From: Phyllobacteriaceae bacterium
Lineage (GTDB): Bacteria; Pseudomonadota; Alphaproteobacteria; Rhizobiales; Rhizobiaceae
Reading direction: 5' to 3'
NCBI GenBank assembly: GCA_023954255.1
Contig: JAMLIH010000025.1
Location: 1 to 36,931, forward strand
Length of the DNA: 36,931 nucleotides
Position numbers and translations under genes: made by a program. Of this stretch, positions 1 through 8,353 are shown piece by piece. Positions within the stretch are counted from its first letter, which is position 1. Every line of letters begins with the position of its first letter. The notes under the pieces are model-generated. The model did not search any database. It saw nothing but the letters and a program-made list of their open reading frames with translations, and was not told the origin of the DNA.

Positions 1-1129
1 GCCGTTCGAGGTCGAACGGCTTGGGGATGTAGTCGTCCATGCCTGCCGCGATGCACCGCAGGCGCTCGGACTCGAGGGCATTGGCGGTGACGGCAACGAT
101 GGGGGTCCGCCGTCCGGTCTGCCGCTCGGCCTTGCGAATCCGCGCGGAGGCCTGGTAACCGTCGACCACGGGCATCTGGCAGTCCATCAGGACGAGGTCG
201 TAGTTCTGCCGGGTCCAGAGGTCGAGGGCTTCCTCGCCATTGTGAGCGATATCCACGTCGCAGTTGATTCGTTCCAGAGCCCGAAGGATCACCTTCTGGT
301 TCAGCGCGTTGTCCTCGGCCACGAGAATTCGCCCTCTGCCACTGGACGCGGGAGCGGGCTTCGGCAACGGCGCCTCCTCGTCCGGGATTTCAACGCCGCC
401 CCTCACGGGCTCGAGATCCAGTTCCACCGAGAATGTCGAACCCTCGCCGGGGAGGCTATCGAGCCTGATTCTTCCGCCCATCAACTCGACGAGTTGGCGT
501 GAAATAGCCAGGCCGAGTCCGGTTCCGCCGTGGGTCCTGGATGTCGATGCATCGGCCTGTTGGAACTTCTGGAACAGGCGCGCCTGCGCTTCCCAGGGGA
601 TCCCGATTCCGGTGTCGCGGACCGCGATGCGCACGAATTTCCGGAGGTTCTTCCGGACGCGCCGCACCTCGATCGACACCTCGCCTTCGTTGGTGAATTT
701 GACGGCGTTGCCCACCAGGTTGGTCAACACCTGGCGGAGGCGGACCGCATCGCCGTTGAAGTGTTCGCCCATCCCGGCGTCGTAGTCGCAGCGCAGTTCC
801 AGGCCCCGGGCCACCGCATGAGGCCGGAACATCACCATCACTTCTTCGATCAGGCGCTGGAGGTTGAATGGCGCGGTATCGACTCGCACATGGCCGGCCT
901 CGATCTTCGACAGATCCAGGATGTCATTGATCAACTGCATCAGCGCCTCGGCCGAAATGCGCACCGATTCCAGTTCTTCGCGCTTGGCCCGGTCCTGCTC
1001 GCCCTCGATCGCCAGTTGGGTCATGCCGACGATGGCGTTCAGCGGCGTGCGGATCTCGTGGCTGGCCGCTGCCAGGAAGGTATCCTCCGGGCTGGTCGTC
1101 ACGGGCGGCAGGATGGGCGTCTCTTTCAT
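1..1129 (-). CDS. Hybrid histidine kinase without sensor domain (C-terminus cut by window edge)
   Basis: This is a two-component hybrid kinase read by hand from the reverse strand; 376 codons are visible and the frame is open to the window edge. The H-box (SHEIRTPLNAIVG, phospho-acceptor His about residue 24) lies almost at the N-terminus. It is followed by an HATPase domain with N-box (NLVGNAVKFT), G1 (DTGIGIP), F (FQKFQQAD) and G2 (GGTGLGLA) motifs. A receiver domain comes next, with the phospho-acceptor Asp in LVLMDCQMP and a GMDDYIPKPF end motif. An in-frame TAA at 1154-1156 means no sensor or transmembrane region can precede it. The start is ATG at 1129 or GTG at 1150; AAGGA about 10 nt upstream favours the GTG. 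It lies 67 nt after yifB. The input signal and any further C-terminal domain (receiver or HPt) are unknown. Confidence 0.88.
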   Translation of the reverse strand, partial: MKETPILPPVTTSPEDTFLAAASHEIRTPLNAIVGMTQLAIEGEQDRAKREELESVRISAEALMQLINDILDLSKIEAGHVRVDTAPFNLQRLIEEVMVMFRPHAVARGLELRCDYDAGMGEHFNGDAVRLRQVLTNLVGNAVKFTNEGEVSIEVRRVRKNLRKFVRIAVRDTGIGIPWEAQARLFQKFQQADASTSRTHGGTGLGLAISRQLVELMGGRIRLDSLPGEGSTFSVELDLEPVRGGVEIPDEEAPLPKPAPASSGRGRILVAEDNALNQKVILRALERINCDVDIAHNGEEALDLWTRQNYDLVLMDCQMPVVDGYQASARIRKAERQTGRRTPIVAVTANALESERLRCIAAGMDDYIPKPFDLER

Positions 1130-1196
1130 GCGCCCAATCGTGCCCCGCACGCTTTAGGAATCCTTTAAGCCCACGGCCAGTTTCCGGCCGGAATTG

Positions 1197-2750
1197 CTAA
1201 TGCGCGAGAGCTTCGGCGCTCACGCCCTCCCCCCTGCCCGGCGGGCGTTGCCGGTAAGACAGGGCTTCGGCAATATGTACGCGCCGTACACCACCGGATC
1301 CGTCAAGGTCGGCGATCGTGCGGGCCACTTTCAGCACGCGCGAATAACCCCGCGCGGTGAGCTGCAACCGGTCCGCTGCTCCGGCAAGCAGGGCCGCACC
1401 CGATTCGTCAGGCCGGGCGAAGCGTTCCAGCTCGTTAAGCGGCGCATCGGCATTGACCGGGCGGCGGGTATCGCTTGTCTCGTCCTCGTACCGCTCCAAC
1501 TGGACGGCTCTGGCTGCTTCGACCCGCACCTTCGCTTCGGCGGTCCCTTCCGTCGGCGGCGGCAGGGCAAGGTCCACGGCGGTCACCGGAGGGGTATCGT
1601 AGTAGAGATCGATGCGGTCGAGGAACGGGCCGGACAGGCGCGCCTGGTAGGATTCGGCGCATTTCGGCCCGCGGCGGCAGGCAGCGGCGCCCGGCCCGCC
1701 TCCGCAGCGGCAGGGATTCATTGCCGCCACCAGCTGGAACCGGGCCGGATAGCGCACGTGCCGGTTTGCCCGCGCAACCACGGCCTCACCGGCCTCGAGT
1801 GGCTGGCGGAGACTGTCGAGCACCTGGGCGGAGAATTCCGGCAATTCATCAAGGAACAGCACGCCGTGGTGGGCGAGCGACACCTCGCCCGGGCGGGCAC
1901 GCAGGCCGCCGCCCACCATCGCCGCCATGGAGGCGGAATGATGCGGCGCGCGGAAGGGCCGGCGGTCGGAAAGCCTGCCTCCGGCAATGGCGCCGGCAAC
2001 CGACTGGATCATGGAGATTTCCAGCAATTCCTTCGGCGAGAGTTTCGGCAAAATGCCGGGAAGGCGCTCGGCAAGCATGGATTTTCCGGCGCCCGGCGGG
2101 CCGACCATCAACATGTTGTGGCTGCCTGCGGCAGCGATCTCGAGTGCGCGTCTGGCGGTTTCCTGGCCGCGGATTTCGGCGAGGTCGGGCAGGCCTGCGG
2201 TCATCTCGCGAATGCCGGGTTTCGGCCTTGAAAGCACCTGGGTGCCACGGAAGTGATTGGCAAGACCGATCAGGCTGTGGGGCGCGAGGATTTCCATCTC
2301 CGGATCGGCCCAGGCAGCTTCCGGACCGCTGGCTGCGGGGCAGATCAGTCCCTTGCCGAGGGCGTTCGCGCCGATGGCCGCCGGTAGCGCGCCGGCCACC
2401 GGCATCAGTGTCCCGTCAAGCGAGAGCTCGCCCATCACCACATAGCGGTCGAGAATGTCGGAGGGGATGGCGCCCAGTGCCGCCATCAGACCGAGGGCAA
2501 TCGGCAGGTCGAAATGGCTGCCCTCCTTGGGCAGATCGGCAGGCGCCAGATTGACCGTCACCCGCTTGGGCGGCATGGCGAGGCCGGAGGCGTGCAGCGC
2601 CGATCTGACCCGCTCGCGGCTTTCGGCCACCGCCTTGTCCGGCAGGCCGACAATCGGCATCTGCAACTGGCCCGGCGCAACCATGACCTGAACGTCGACC
2701 GGCACGGCCTCGATGCCGTGAAAGGCAACCGTCTGAACCCGTGAGACCAT
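1197..2750 (-). CDS. comM: YifB/ComM family Mg-chelatase-like AAA+ ATPase
   Basis: The protein is 517 aa, near the usual length of about 510. An N-terminal ChlI-like domain (residues about 20-140) precedes the AAA+ core, which has Walker A GPPGAGKS (217-224), Walker B LFLDE (298-302) and the conserved NPCRCG motif with further cysteines; a C-terminal Mg_chelatase_C domain follows. In Vibrio, ComM is a hexameric helicase for branch migration during integration of transforming DNA. Its wide presence in non-competent bacteria suggests a general recombination or repair role. The start at 2750 is chosen because GGAGG lies 7 nt upstream; an in-frame start at 2861 is less likely. A LexA-type box and a TTGACA -35 lie upstream, which suggests SOS control. 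The sensor-less kinase gene follows it. Confidence 0.95.
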   Translation of the reverse strand: MVSRVQTVAFHGIEAVPVDVQVMVAPGQLQMPIVGLPDKAVAESRERVRSALHASGLAMPPKRVTVNLAPADLPKEGSHFDLPIALGLMAALGAIPSDILDRYVVMGELSLDGTLMPVAGALPAAIGANALGKGLICPAASGPEAAWADPEMEILAPHSLIGLANHFRGTQVLSRPKPGIREMTAGLPDLAEIRGQETARRALEIAAAGSHNMLMVGPPGAGKSMLAERLPGILPKLSPKELLEISMIQSVAGAIAGGRLSDRRPFRAPHHSASMAAMVGGGLRARPGEVSLAHHGVLFLDELPEFSAQVLDSLRQPLEAGEAVVARANRHVRYPARFQLVAAMNPCRCGGGPGAAACRRGPKCAESYQARLSGPFLDRIDLYYDTPPVTAVDLALPPPTEGTAEAKVRVEAARAVQLERYEDETSDTRRPVNADAPLNELERFARPDESGAALLAGAADRLQLTARGYSRVLKVARTIADLDGSGGVRRVHIAEALSYRQRPPGRGEGVSAEALAH

Positions 2751-2876
2751 GATCCCGCCTCCGTGCGAAGCGGTTTTCCGCCGGCTCTCGATCAGCGGCA
2801 ACCGCAGGCAAAACCGGATTGCAGGTGGTGGGTCTCCCGCCGGGTAGCGGAACGGTCGCAATGCCGAATGATTACA

Positions 2877-2906
2877 ACCCTAGATTCCAATCGAGGCTGC
2901 TGTCAA
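2877..2906 (-). promoter_or_regulatory. Candidate sigma70 promoter of comM
   Basis: On the minus strand a perfect -35 TTGACA (2906-2901) is followed after 18 bp by a weak -10, TAGGGT (2882-2877). It points at comM with a leader of about 120 nt. The weak -10 is the doubtful part. Confidence 0.45.
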
Positions 2907-2912
2907 GCGTTT

Positions 2913-2927
2913 GTTCTTTTTTTGTTC
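2913..2927. promoter_or_regulatory. LexA (SOS) box, GTTC-N7-GTTC type
   Basis: GTTC (2913-2916), seven T, then GTTC (2924-2927) matches the direct-repeat LexA box of alphaproteobacteria. It lies 6 bp upstream of the comM -35 element. That spacing would let LexA hinder RNA polymerase. The match is visible; the regulation is inferred. Confidence 0.6.
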
Positions 2928-2959
2928 CGACCCGTGAACCCTGGGCGACCCTGGGTCGG
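2927..2959. repeat. Inverted repeat CCGACCC...GGGTCGG with internal direct repeat
   Basis: A perfect 7-bp inverted repeat (2927-2933 and 2953-2959) encloses two copies of CCCTGGG (2939-2945, 2949-2955). It sits between the small secreted protein gene and comM, next to the LexA box. It is not an intrinsic terminator for the minus-strand operon, because the minus transcript would have an A run rather than a U run after the stem. Confidence 0.5.
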
Positions 2960-2971
2960 ACTGACCGGGCA

Positions 2972-3352
2972 TCACCGCTTGTAGAACAACAGGCAGTAGA
3001 ACCGGTCGGATCCGGTCGGAAGCACCTCCTGCACGACCTTCTTCCAGTCGGTACCGGTGCTGGGAGCAACCTCGAGCTGCCCCCTGTAGACATACATCTC
3101 CCACTCGATGTTGCCGGCATTGTCCTGCCAGTCGATGCGGACAATCGGGGCGAACGGCCCCTCTGGCTTTCCTGCCCGGCATTCAAGCGATGCGGGATAC
3201 TTGCCCTGCAGGCGCATCAGCTTTGCGTGGCGCATGACGCGCTCGGGAGAACTGCGATCGGAAAAGGCGAAAGCCCTGCCGCCGGACAGGGGCACTGCAA
3301 ATCCGTTCCATGCCATCATGGAGCAAAACGCGGTTACAAGCAGCCGTTTCAT
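2972..3352 (-). CDS. Small secreted hypothetical protein coupled to gshB
   Basis: I do not recognise the family. The 126-aa product starts with Lys-Arg and a hydrophobic stretch ending near [15 protein letters not shown], which reads as an N-terminal signal peptide for export. The mature part is basic and aromatic-rich, with one Cys in SLECRAG and one in YCLLFYKR that could pair in the periplasm. Its ATG overlaps the gshB stop by 4 nt (ATGA, 3349-3352), so translation is probably coupled to gshB. The overlap and the normal codon use support a real gene. Function is unknown; a link with glutathione or thiol chemistry is only suggested by position. Confidence 0.75.
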   Translation of the reverse strand: MKRLLVTAFCSMMAWNGFAVPLSGGRAFAFSDRSSPERVMRHAKLMRLQGKYPASLECRAGKPEGPFAPIVRIDWQDNAGNIEWEMYVYRGQLEVAPSTGTDWKKVVQEVLPTGSDRFYCLLFYKR

Positions 3353-4296
3353 TTTCTTTTTTCGATTGCGTCCCAGATCAGCGCGGCAATATCCGTGCCG
3401 GAGAATTTTTTCACCTCACGGATGCCGGTGGGCGAGGTGACGTTGATTTCGGTCATCCAGTCGCCGATCACGTCGATGCCGACAAAGATGAAGCCTTCCT
3501 CTTTCAGGCGCGGGCCGATGCGGGCGCAGATTTCCTTCTCCCGCGCGGTCAGTTCTGCATGTTCGGCCACCCCGCCGACATGCATGTTGGAGCGCGAATC
3601 GCCTTCCGCCGGCACGCGGTTGATGGCGCCCACCGGCTCGCCATCGACGAGGATGATGCGCTTGTCGCCCTTGCGCACGTCCTTGAGATAGCGCTGGGCG
3701 ATGAAGGGTTCGCGGAACATGCCGTCAAACAGTTCAAGCAGGGAGGAAAGATTCTGGTCGCCTTCGGCAAGGCGGAAGACGCCGGCACCGCCATTGCCGT
3801 AGAGCGGCTTGATGATGATGTCGCCGAACTCGTCGCGGAACCGGCGGATGGCATTGAAATCACGGGTAACCAGCGTTTCCGGCATCAGGTCGGCGAATTC
3901 CATCACCAGGATTTTCTCAGGCGCATTGCGCACGGCACGCGGATCGTTGACCACAAGCGTCTTCGGATGAATGCGCTCCAGCAGATGGGTGTTGGTGATG
4001 TAGCTCATGTCGAAAGGCGGATCCTGGCGCAGCAGGACGACATCCAGCGTGGACAGATCGGTGAGCACCGGCTTTCCAAGGGTGAAGTGGTCTCCCTTGA
4101 CGTCGCGCACTTCGAGGGCCTCTATTTCCGCCGACAGAGCGTCGCCGCGCAGTTGCAGCCGGTCCGGCGTGAAGTGGAACAGCTCGTGGCCACGCGCCTT
4201 CGCCTCAAGGCACATGGCGAAAGTCGAATCGCCGGCAATTGAAATCGTGGAAATATGGTCCATCTGGACCCCGACTTTGAGCGTCATGGCCTTCAC
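3349..4296 (-). CDS. gshB: Glutathione synthetase
   Basis: This enzyme catalyses the ATP-dependent joining of gamma-glutamylcysteine and glycine in the cytoplasm, the last step of glutathione synthesis. The 315-aa protein has the family N-terminus ([19 protein letters not shown]), an ATP-grasp domain with [16 protein letters not shown], the [17 protein letters not shown] loop, and the metal-binding EINVTSPTG near the C-terminus. Length matches the usual 310-320. The first start is GTG at 4296, with AAGGA about 10 nt upstream; ATG at 4287 is an alternative that would shorten it by 3 residues. A small exported protein gene overlaps its stop codon. A dispersed repeat fragment lies just upstream. 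Confidence 0.97.
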   Translation of the reverse strand: MKAMTLKVGVQMDHISTISIAGDSTFAMCLEAKARGHELFHFTPDRLQLRGDALSAEIEALEVRDVKGDHFTLGKPVLTDLSTLDVVLLRQDPPFDMSYITNTHLLERIHPKTLVVNDPRAVRNAPEKILVMEFADLMPETLVTRDFNAIRRFRDEFGDIIIKPLYGNGGAGVFRLAEGDQNLSSLLELFDGMFREPFIAQRYLKDVRKGDKRIILVDGEPVGAINRVPAEGDSRSNMHVGGVAEHAELTAREKEICARIGPRLKEEGFIFVGIDVIGDWMTEINVTSPTGIREVKKFSGTDIAALIWDAIEKRK

Positions 4297-4319
4297 CCGT
4301 GAATCATCCTTGTGACCCG

Positions 4320-4379
4320 TCTAGAGCATTTCATGATCCGACGGAATTGTTGAAGCTCGAATGCGTAAACAAATCCTGA
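4320..4379 (-). repeat. Dispersed palindromic repeat, right-half copy
   Basis: TCTAGAGCATTTCA at the left and AATGCGTAAACAAA further right (minus reading TTTGTTTACGCATT, then ATTCCGTC, then AAATGCTCTAGA) match the element at 18251-18356 and the half element at 24902-24945. It fills most of the gap between yraN and gshB. Confidence 0.6.
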
Positions 4380-4391
4380 CCGGCGGGCGCC

Positions 4392-4783
4392 TCAGAATGC
4401 GTCTTCAAGATGCACCGGCCAGCGCCAGGGCCGTACGGCGACAATGTCGAAGCGCAGCGAGAGCCGGCCCGCATCGCGCCGGGTGGCCAGCCAGTGCCGG
4501 GCGGCACGCTCGATGCGCTGCCGTGCATGATGACCTACCGCGTCGGCGGCGCTCGCCACATCGCGTCGCGCCTTTACCTCGACGATCGCCACCAGTCCCC
4601 CTTACGGGCAATGATGTCGATTTCGCCCAGTTTGGTGCGGTAGTTGCGCTCCAGAATGCGGTATCCCTTCAACTGCAGGGAAAGGGCTGCGAGCCATTCT
4701 CCCGCCAGCCCGTATTGCCGCGCACGCCGGCGCTTCTGGCGGCCGTCGCGTGAAGCCGTATCGGTTGCCCGTTCATTCTCCAC
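4392..4783 (-). pseudogene. yraN: YraN/UPF0102 family nuclease-like protein, frameshifted
   Basis: The N-terminal part starts at GTG 4783 and reads through ARQYGLAGEWLAALSLQLKG and TKLGEIDIIARKGD. It then leaves frame and stops at 4574. The adjacent frame continues the family core (VAIVEVKARRDVASAADAVG, then FDIVAVRPWRWPVHLEDAF) to the stop at 4392. Adding one base in or beside the C run at 4597-4601 (GGGGG on the coding strand) restores GEIDIIA...VEVKAR, the metal-binding core of this endonuclease-like fold, for a protein of about 130 aa. The gene overlaps the rsmI stop by 11 nt. Either a sequencing or assembly error at a homopolymer or a young null mutation would explain this. The YraN function is poorly known. 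Confidence 0.85.
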
Positions 4784-5651
4784 GCGCCTTCTCCGAAATC
4801 TGCAAAGCGAGTTGATAGAGTTCGCGCCTGGGCCTGCCCGTCAGGCGTGCCGCCTCGGCTGCCGCGCGGCTGACATTCATGGTTTCAAGCAATTCACGAA
4901 GCACGGTTTCGCCGTCGGCTTCCTCAGCACCGTCGAGCGGTTCGACCAGAATGACGATTTCGCCCCTGGGCGGGTGCTCACGGTAATGGGCGGCAAGTTC
5001 GACCAGCGGAGCCGAACGGAATTCCTCGTGCAGCTTGGTGAGTTCGCGCGCGACACATGCACCATGCTCCGCTCCGAATGCCTCCGCCATGTCGGCAAGT
5101 GTGGCCGCCAGCCTCGAGGGACCCTCGAAGAAGACCAGCGTGCCGTGGCTTTCGGTGAAAGCGGAAAGGAAGGCCAGCCGCGCACCCTTCCTGGGCGGCA
5201 GGAAACCGGCAAAGGTAAAGCGGGTGGCGGGAAGCCCGGACGCCGCAAGGGCGGTCAGTGGTGCTGAAGCGCCAGGTATGGCGATGACGGGAAACCCCTC
5301 CTGCCGGGCCGGTGTCACCAGCCGCTGGCCGGGATCGGAAATCAGCGGCGTGCCGGCATCGCTGACCAGCGCAACCGATTGCCCCTGACGCAGCAGTTCG
5401 AGGAGTTTCGGCCCTTCCCGCTCGGCATTGTGCTCGTGATAGGGCCTCCGCTTCGTCTCGATGCCGTAGCGCGAAAGCAGCTTGCCGGTTACCCGTGTAT
5501 CCTCGCAGGCGATCACGTCGCAGGCGGCGAGTACCTCCAGTGCGCGGATGGTGATGTCACCGAGATTGCCGATCGGGGTGGCAACCACGTAGAGCCCACC
5601 CTCCAGGGAAGGCGCCGTGAATTGCTTGCCGTGAATGACGAATGCGGACAT
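4773..5651 (-). CDS. rsmI: 16S rRNA (cytidine(1402)-2'-O)-methyltransferase
   Basis: RsmI 2'-O-methylates C1402 in the 16S rRNA decoding centre using SAM. The 292-aa protein has the tetrapyrrole-methylase fold motifs VATPIGNLGDITIRAL near the N-terminus, EDTRVTGKLL, and ALVSDAGTPLISDPG, with the FFEGPSRL region in the middle. Start ATG 5651 has AGGG just upstream; an in-frame GTG at 5693 would add 14 residues. Its stop overlaps the start of yraN, and an LpoA-like lipoprotein gene is divergent. This recalls the enterobacterial rsmI-lpoA-yraN cluster, although the direction of lpoA differs. Confidence 0.95.
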   Translation of the reverse strand: MSAFVIHGKQFTAPSLEGGLYVVATPIGNLGDITIRALEVLAACDVIACEDTRVTGKLLSRYGIETKRRPYHEHNAEREGPKLLELLRQGQSVALVSDAGTPLISDPGQRLVTPARQEGFPVIAIPGASAPLTALAASGLPATRFTFAGFLPPRKGARLAFLSAFTESHGTLVFFEGPSRLAATLADMAEAFGAEHGACVARELTKLHEEFRSAPLVELAAHYREHPPRGEIVILVEPLDGAEEADGETVLRELLETMNVSRAAAEAARLTGRPRRELYQLALQISEKARGE

Positions 5652-5975
5652 GACCCTGCCGATTTCAACCGGTACCGCCCTGAGGCGCGGCACTGGCGGA
5701 ACCTGTCACAGGGTGCGCTGTCCGTCCAGCCGGTTTGCCGCCTGCCAGCGGTGCCATTGCCTTGTGAGGAAAATCAAGAACATCATTGAAATGACGGCAG
5801 ATAGTCATCAAAAGCGGAATATGGCCGTATTCGGGGTCCAATACATGACCCCGGCCGAAGATGACTTGCAGCTTTTGCCGGATGCAGACTTAACGTTGCG
5901 TCGTTTTTGGGTTAAACGGGCGACAAGGAAGGTTCGGAACCCCGTCCACCACAGGGTCCGAAAAAGGATGCGGAA
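5652..5975. other. Divergent intergenic region with a 7-bp inverted repeat
   Basis: No gene is seen in these 324 bases. They contain the promoters expected for rsmI (minus) and the LpoA-like gene (plus). The clearest structure is CGGGGTC (5832-5838), an 8-nt spacer, then GACCCCG (5847-5853), with partial outer GGC/GCC pairing. It has no T run and could be an operator or an mRNA hairpin. An AT-richer stretch at 5888-5925 may hold the plus-strand promoter, but no confident -35/-10 pair is called. Confidence 0.5.
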
Positions 5976-7190
5976 ATGGTGACAGAAACGATGACGACAA
6001 GCGCAGCCCGCCGGCTGGCCGCCCGCCTTGCGGCAGGCCTGCTGCTGGTGCTTGCCCTTGCCTCCTGCCAATCGGCCAATCTCGGCAGCGCGACGGAAGG
6101 CCTCGGCAGCGAACAGGCGACCATTCCGCTCGACCCCAACCCGCAAGGCGAAGTGTTCGGCCAGGGACAGGTGCGCGTCACCCTGCTCATTCCGAAGACG
6201 GCGCCGGGCAATGCGGCCACCGTTGCCAATGATCTGAGAAACGGTGCGCTGCTTGCCATGCAGGATTTCGGCCAGGACACGATCCAGCTTGTCATCAAGG
6301 ACACCAAGGGAACGGCGGCGGAAGCCCAGACCATGGCGACCGAGGCGATCAATGAGGGATCGTCTGCCATTCTGGGTCCGCTGTTTTCAGGATCGGTGAG
6401 TTCTGCTTCAGCCGTAACGCTGCCGGCCGGCAAGACCATGATCGCCTTTTCCAACGATCCAAGCGTCGCGCGGCGCGGCGCCTATCTGCTTTCCTATACC
6501 CAGTCGGCGGATACCACACGCCTGATCTCCTATGCCATGTCGCTGGGCAAGCGCAGCATTCATGCCTTCCTGCCGACCGGCGCCGTTGGCGTTCTGCAGG
6601 AAGCAGCCCTGCGCCAGGCGGCAGGCGCCGGCGGTGCCACCGTGCAGGTCAGCAAGTATGAACGCTCCGGGCCGGGTATCGAGGCTGCAGTCCGCGAGGC
6701 GGTCGCCTCGGTAGAGACCGCCGATACCATCTACATCCCCGAAGGCGGACAGATTCCGGAAGTCATCCTTTCCAGTCTCAATCGCTCCGGCGCATCGCTG
6801 CAAGGCAAGCAGGTGCTGGGGTCGGGACAGTGGGAATCGGTGAAGTTCGGCCGCCCCGAACTGGAAGGCGCACTTTACACCGGCAGGGACATTACCAATT
6901 TCAACGGCTTCGCCAGCCGTTACCAGTCAACCTACAACCAGCAGCCGGGACTGTTTGCGGGCCTTGCTTATGACGCGCTGACACTTGCCATCAACCTGAT
7001 CAAGACAAAAGGGCCGCAACAGGCCTTCCAGCCTGCCTCGATCGAGGACCGGCGCGGCTTTACCGGTATCAACGGGGTTTTCCGGATGAAAGCGGACGGC
7101 ACTTCGGAACGCGGCCTTGCCATCTACAAGGTAATGAATGGCCAGGGTACGCTGGAAAGCCCGGCACCAACCCGGTTTGCCGGCAGTTAA
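5976..7190 (+). CDS. LpoA-like penicillin-binding protein activator, ABC-type periplasmic binding fold lipoprotein
   Basis: The 404-aa product has a basic N-terminus, a hydrophobic segment and a lipobox LASC with the lipidated Cys at residue 31. It is therefore a lipoprotein, probably periplasm-facing. The rest resembles a type I periplasmic binding protein (Peripla_BP_6): an early VTLLIPKTAPGN strand, IKDTKGTAAEAQ, a central ILGPLFSGSVSSA loop, and FAGLAYDALTLAI near the end. Such proteins beside rsmI and yraN are the alphaproteobacterial counterparts of LpoA, which stimulates PBP1A in enterobacteria; that role is inferred here. Start 5976 has AAGGA 7 nt upstream. Its TAA overlaps the hemW stop by 2 nt, so the two genes converge with no space for a terminator. 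Confidence 0.85.
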   Translation: MVTETMTTSAARRLAARLAAGLLLVLALASCQSANLGSATEGLGSEQATIPLDPNPQGEVFGQGQVRVTLLIPKTAPGNAATVANDLRNGALLAMQDFGQDTIQLVIKDTKGTAAEAQTMATEAINEGSSAILGPLFSGSVSSASAVTLPAGKTMIAFSNDPSVARRGAYLLSYTQSADTTRLISYAMSLGKRSIHAFLPTGAVGVLQEAALRQAAGAGGATVQVSKYERSGPGIEAAVREAVASVETADTIYIPEGGQIPEVILSSLNRSGASLQGKQVLGSGQWESVKFGRPELEGALYTGRDITNFNGFASRYQSTYNQQPGLFAGLAYDALTLAINLIKTKGPQQAFQPASIEDRRGFTGINGVFRMKADGTSERGLAIYKVMNGQGTLESPAPTRFAGS

Positions 7191-8353
7191 CTGGCCAGAT
7201 CGGCAACCACGGCATCCAGCACCAGCGCACCCTGCTGGGTGGCGCGCAGCCGTCCTGCCTTGCTGGTTTCGATCAGACCCTGGTAAACCAGCGTGCTGAT
7301 GATGTCGGGGTTCAACGGTCTTCCCGCCATGGACTCGAACCGGGCCGGATCGATGCCCTCGCGCAGTCGCAATCCCATGAGGAGGAACTCGTCGGCGGCT
7401 TCCGTCTCCAGCAGTTGCTCGACGTCCCGCATGCCGTGACCTTCGACCATGACCCGCTGCCACCAGATTTCCGGATTTCTTTCGCAGGCCGTGGCAAGCT
7501 TGTGGCCATCCACGGTCAGCCTGCCATGGGCACCGGGGCCAATACCGGCATAGTCGCAGTAGCGCCAATAGGTCAGATTGTGCAGCGACTCGGCGCCGGG
7601 TCTCGCATAGTTTGAAATCTCGTATGACGGCAGACCGTGATGCTCCGTCACCTCGCCGGTCAGTTCGTAAAGATCGGCGGCAAGGTCCTGATCGGGCACG
7701 ATCAGCCTGCCCTTGCGGTGAAGGTCGAAAAACGGCGTTCCGGCCTCGATGGTAAGCTGGTAGAGCGACAGATGGTCGGCGGCGAGCGAGATCGCCTCTT
7801 CCAGTTCGCTGCGCCATGCATCGAGCGTCTGGCCCGGCCGGGCATAGATCATGTCGAAGGAAAGGCGGGGGAAGATTTCGCGTGCCAGTTCGATGGCCGC
7901 TCTAGCCTCGTCCGCCGTGTGCAGCCTGCCGAGGAATTTCAACTGCTCGTCATCAAGCGACTGTACGCCGAGCGACAGGCGGTTGACGCCGCGCTGGCGG
8001 TAGCCCTTGAAACGGCGCACCTCTACGCTGGAAGGGTTGGCTTCCAGGGTGATTTCGGCATCGGCGGCCACCGGCCAGTGGGCTGAAACCGCTTCCATGA
8101 TCGCGCCGACCGTCTGGGGCTCCATGAGCGATGGCGTGCCGCCGCCGAAGAAGATCGAGGTGACCTCGCGATCCGGCACGAGCGAGGCCATATGGGCGAT
8201 TTCCCGCGCATAGGCTTCGACAAAGGTTGCCTGATCGACGGGCTTGTGGCGGACATGGGAATTGAAATCGCAATACGGGCATTTGGCGGCACAGAACGGC
8301 CAGTGCACATAGACGCCGAAGGGATCGCCCGGATTGTGATAAGGCGCGCTCAA
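7187..8353 (-). CDS. hemW: Radical SAM HemW (heme chaperone, formerly HemN-like)
   Basis: The 388-aa protein carries the radical SAM cluster motif C21-AAK-C25-PY-C28 followed by DFNSHV, typical of HemW. True HemN has an extra Cys right after this motif. The [21 protein letters not shown] and [11 protein letters not shown] motifs follow, with a C-terminal HemN_C domain. HemW binds heme and inserts it into respiratory enzymes rather than acting as coproporphyrinogen oxidase. The start is TTG, overlapping the rdgB stop (TTGA at 8350-8353) with GAGG four nt upstream; no ATG lies near enough to keep the cluster region. The rdgB-hemW overlap suggests coupled translation. Confidence 0.93.
   Translation of the reverse strand: MSAPYHNPGDPFGVYVHWPFCAAKCPYCDFNSHVRHKPVDQATFVEAYAREIAHMASLVPDREVTSIFFGGGTPSLMEPQTVGAIMEAVSAHWPVAADAEITLEANPSSVEVRRFKGYRQRGVNRLSLGVQSLDDEQLKFLGRLHTADEARAAIELAREIFPRLSFDMIYARPGQTLDAWRSELEEAISLAADHLSLYQLTIEAGTPFFDLHRKGRLIVPDQDLAADLYELTGEVTEHHGLPSYEISNYARPGAESLHNLTYWRYCDYAGIGPGAHGRLTVDGHKLATACERNPEIWWQRVMVEGHGMRDVEQLLETEAADEFLLMGLRLREGIDPARFESMAGRPLNPDIISTLVYQGLIETSKAGRLRATQQGALVLDAVVADLAS

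Noticed and set aside
242-1168. Several plus-strand reading frames opposite the kinase gene
   Set aside because: They are Arg/Pro/Ser-rich translations without domains; the minus strand encodes clear HisKA, HATPase and receiver motifs.
2927-2959. Inverted repeat after the small secreted protein gene as a terminator
   Set aside because: For minus-strand transcription the stem would be followed by an A run, not a U run.
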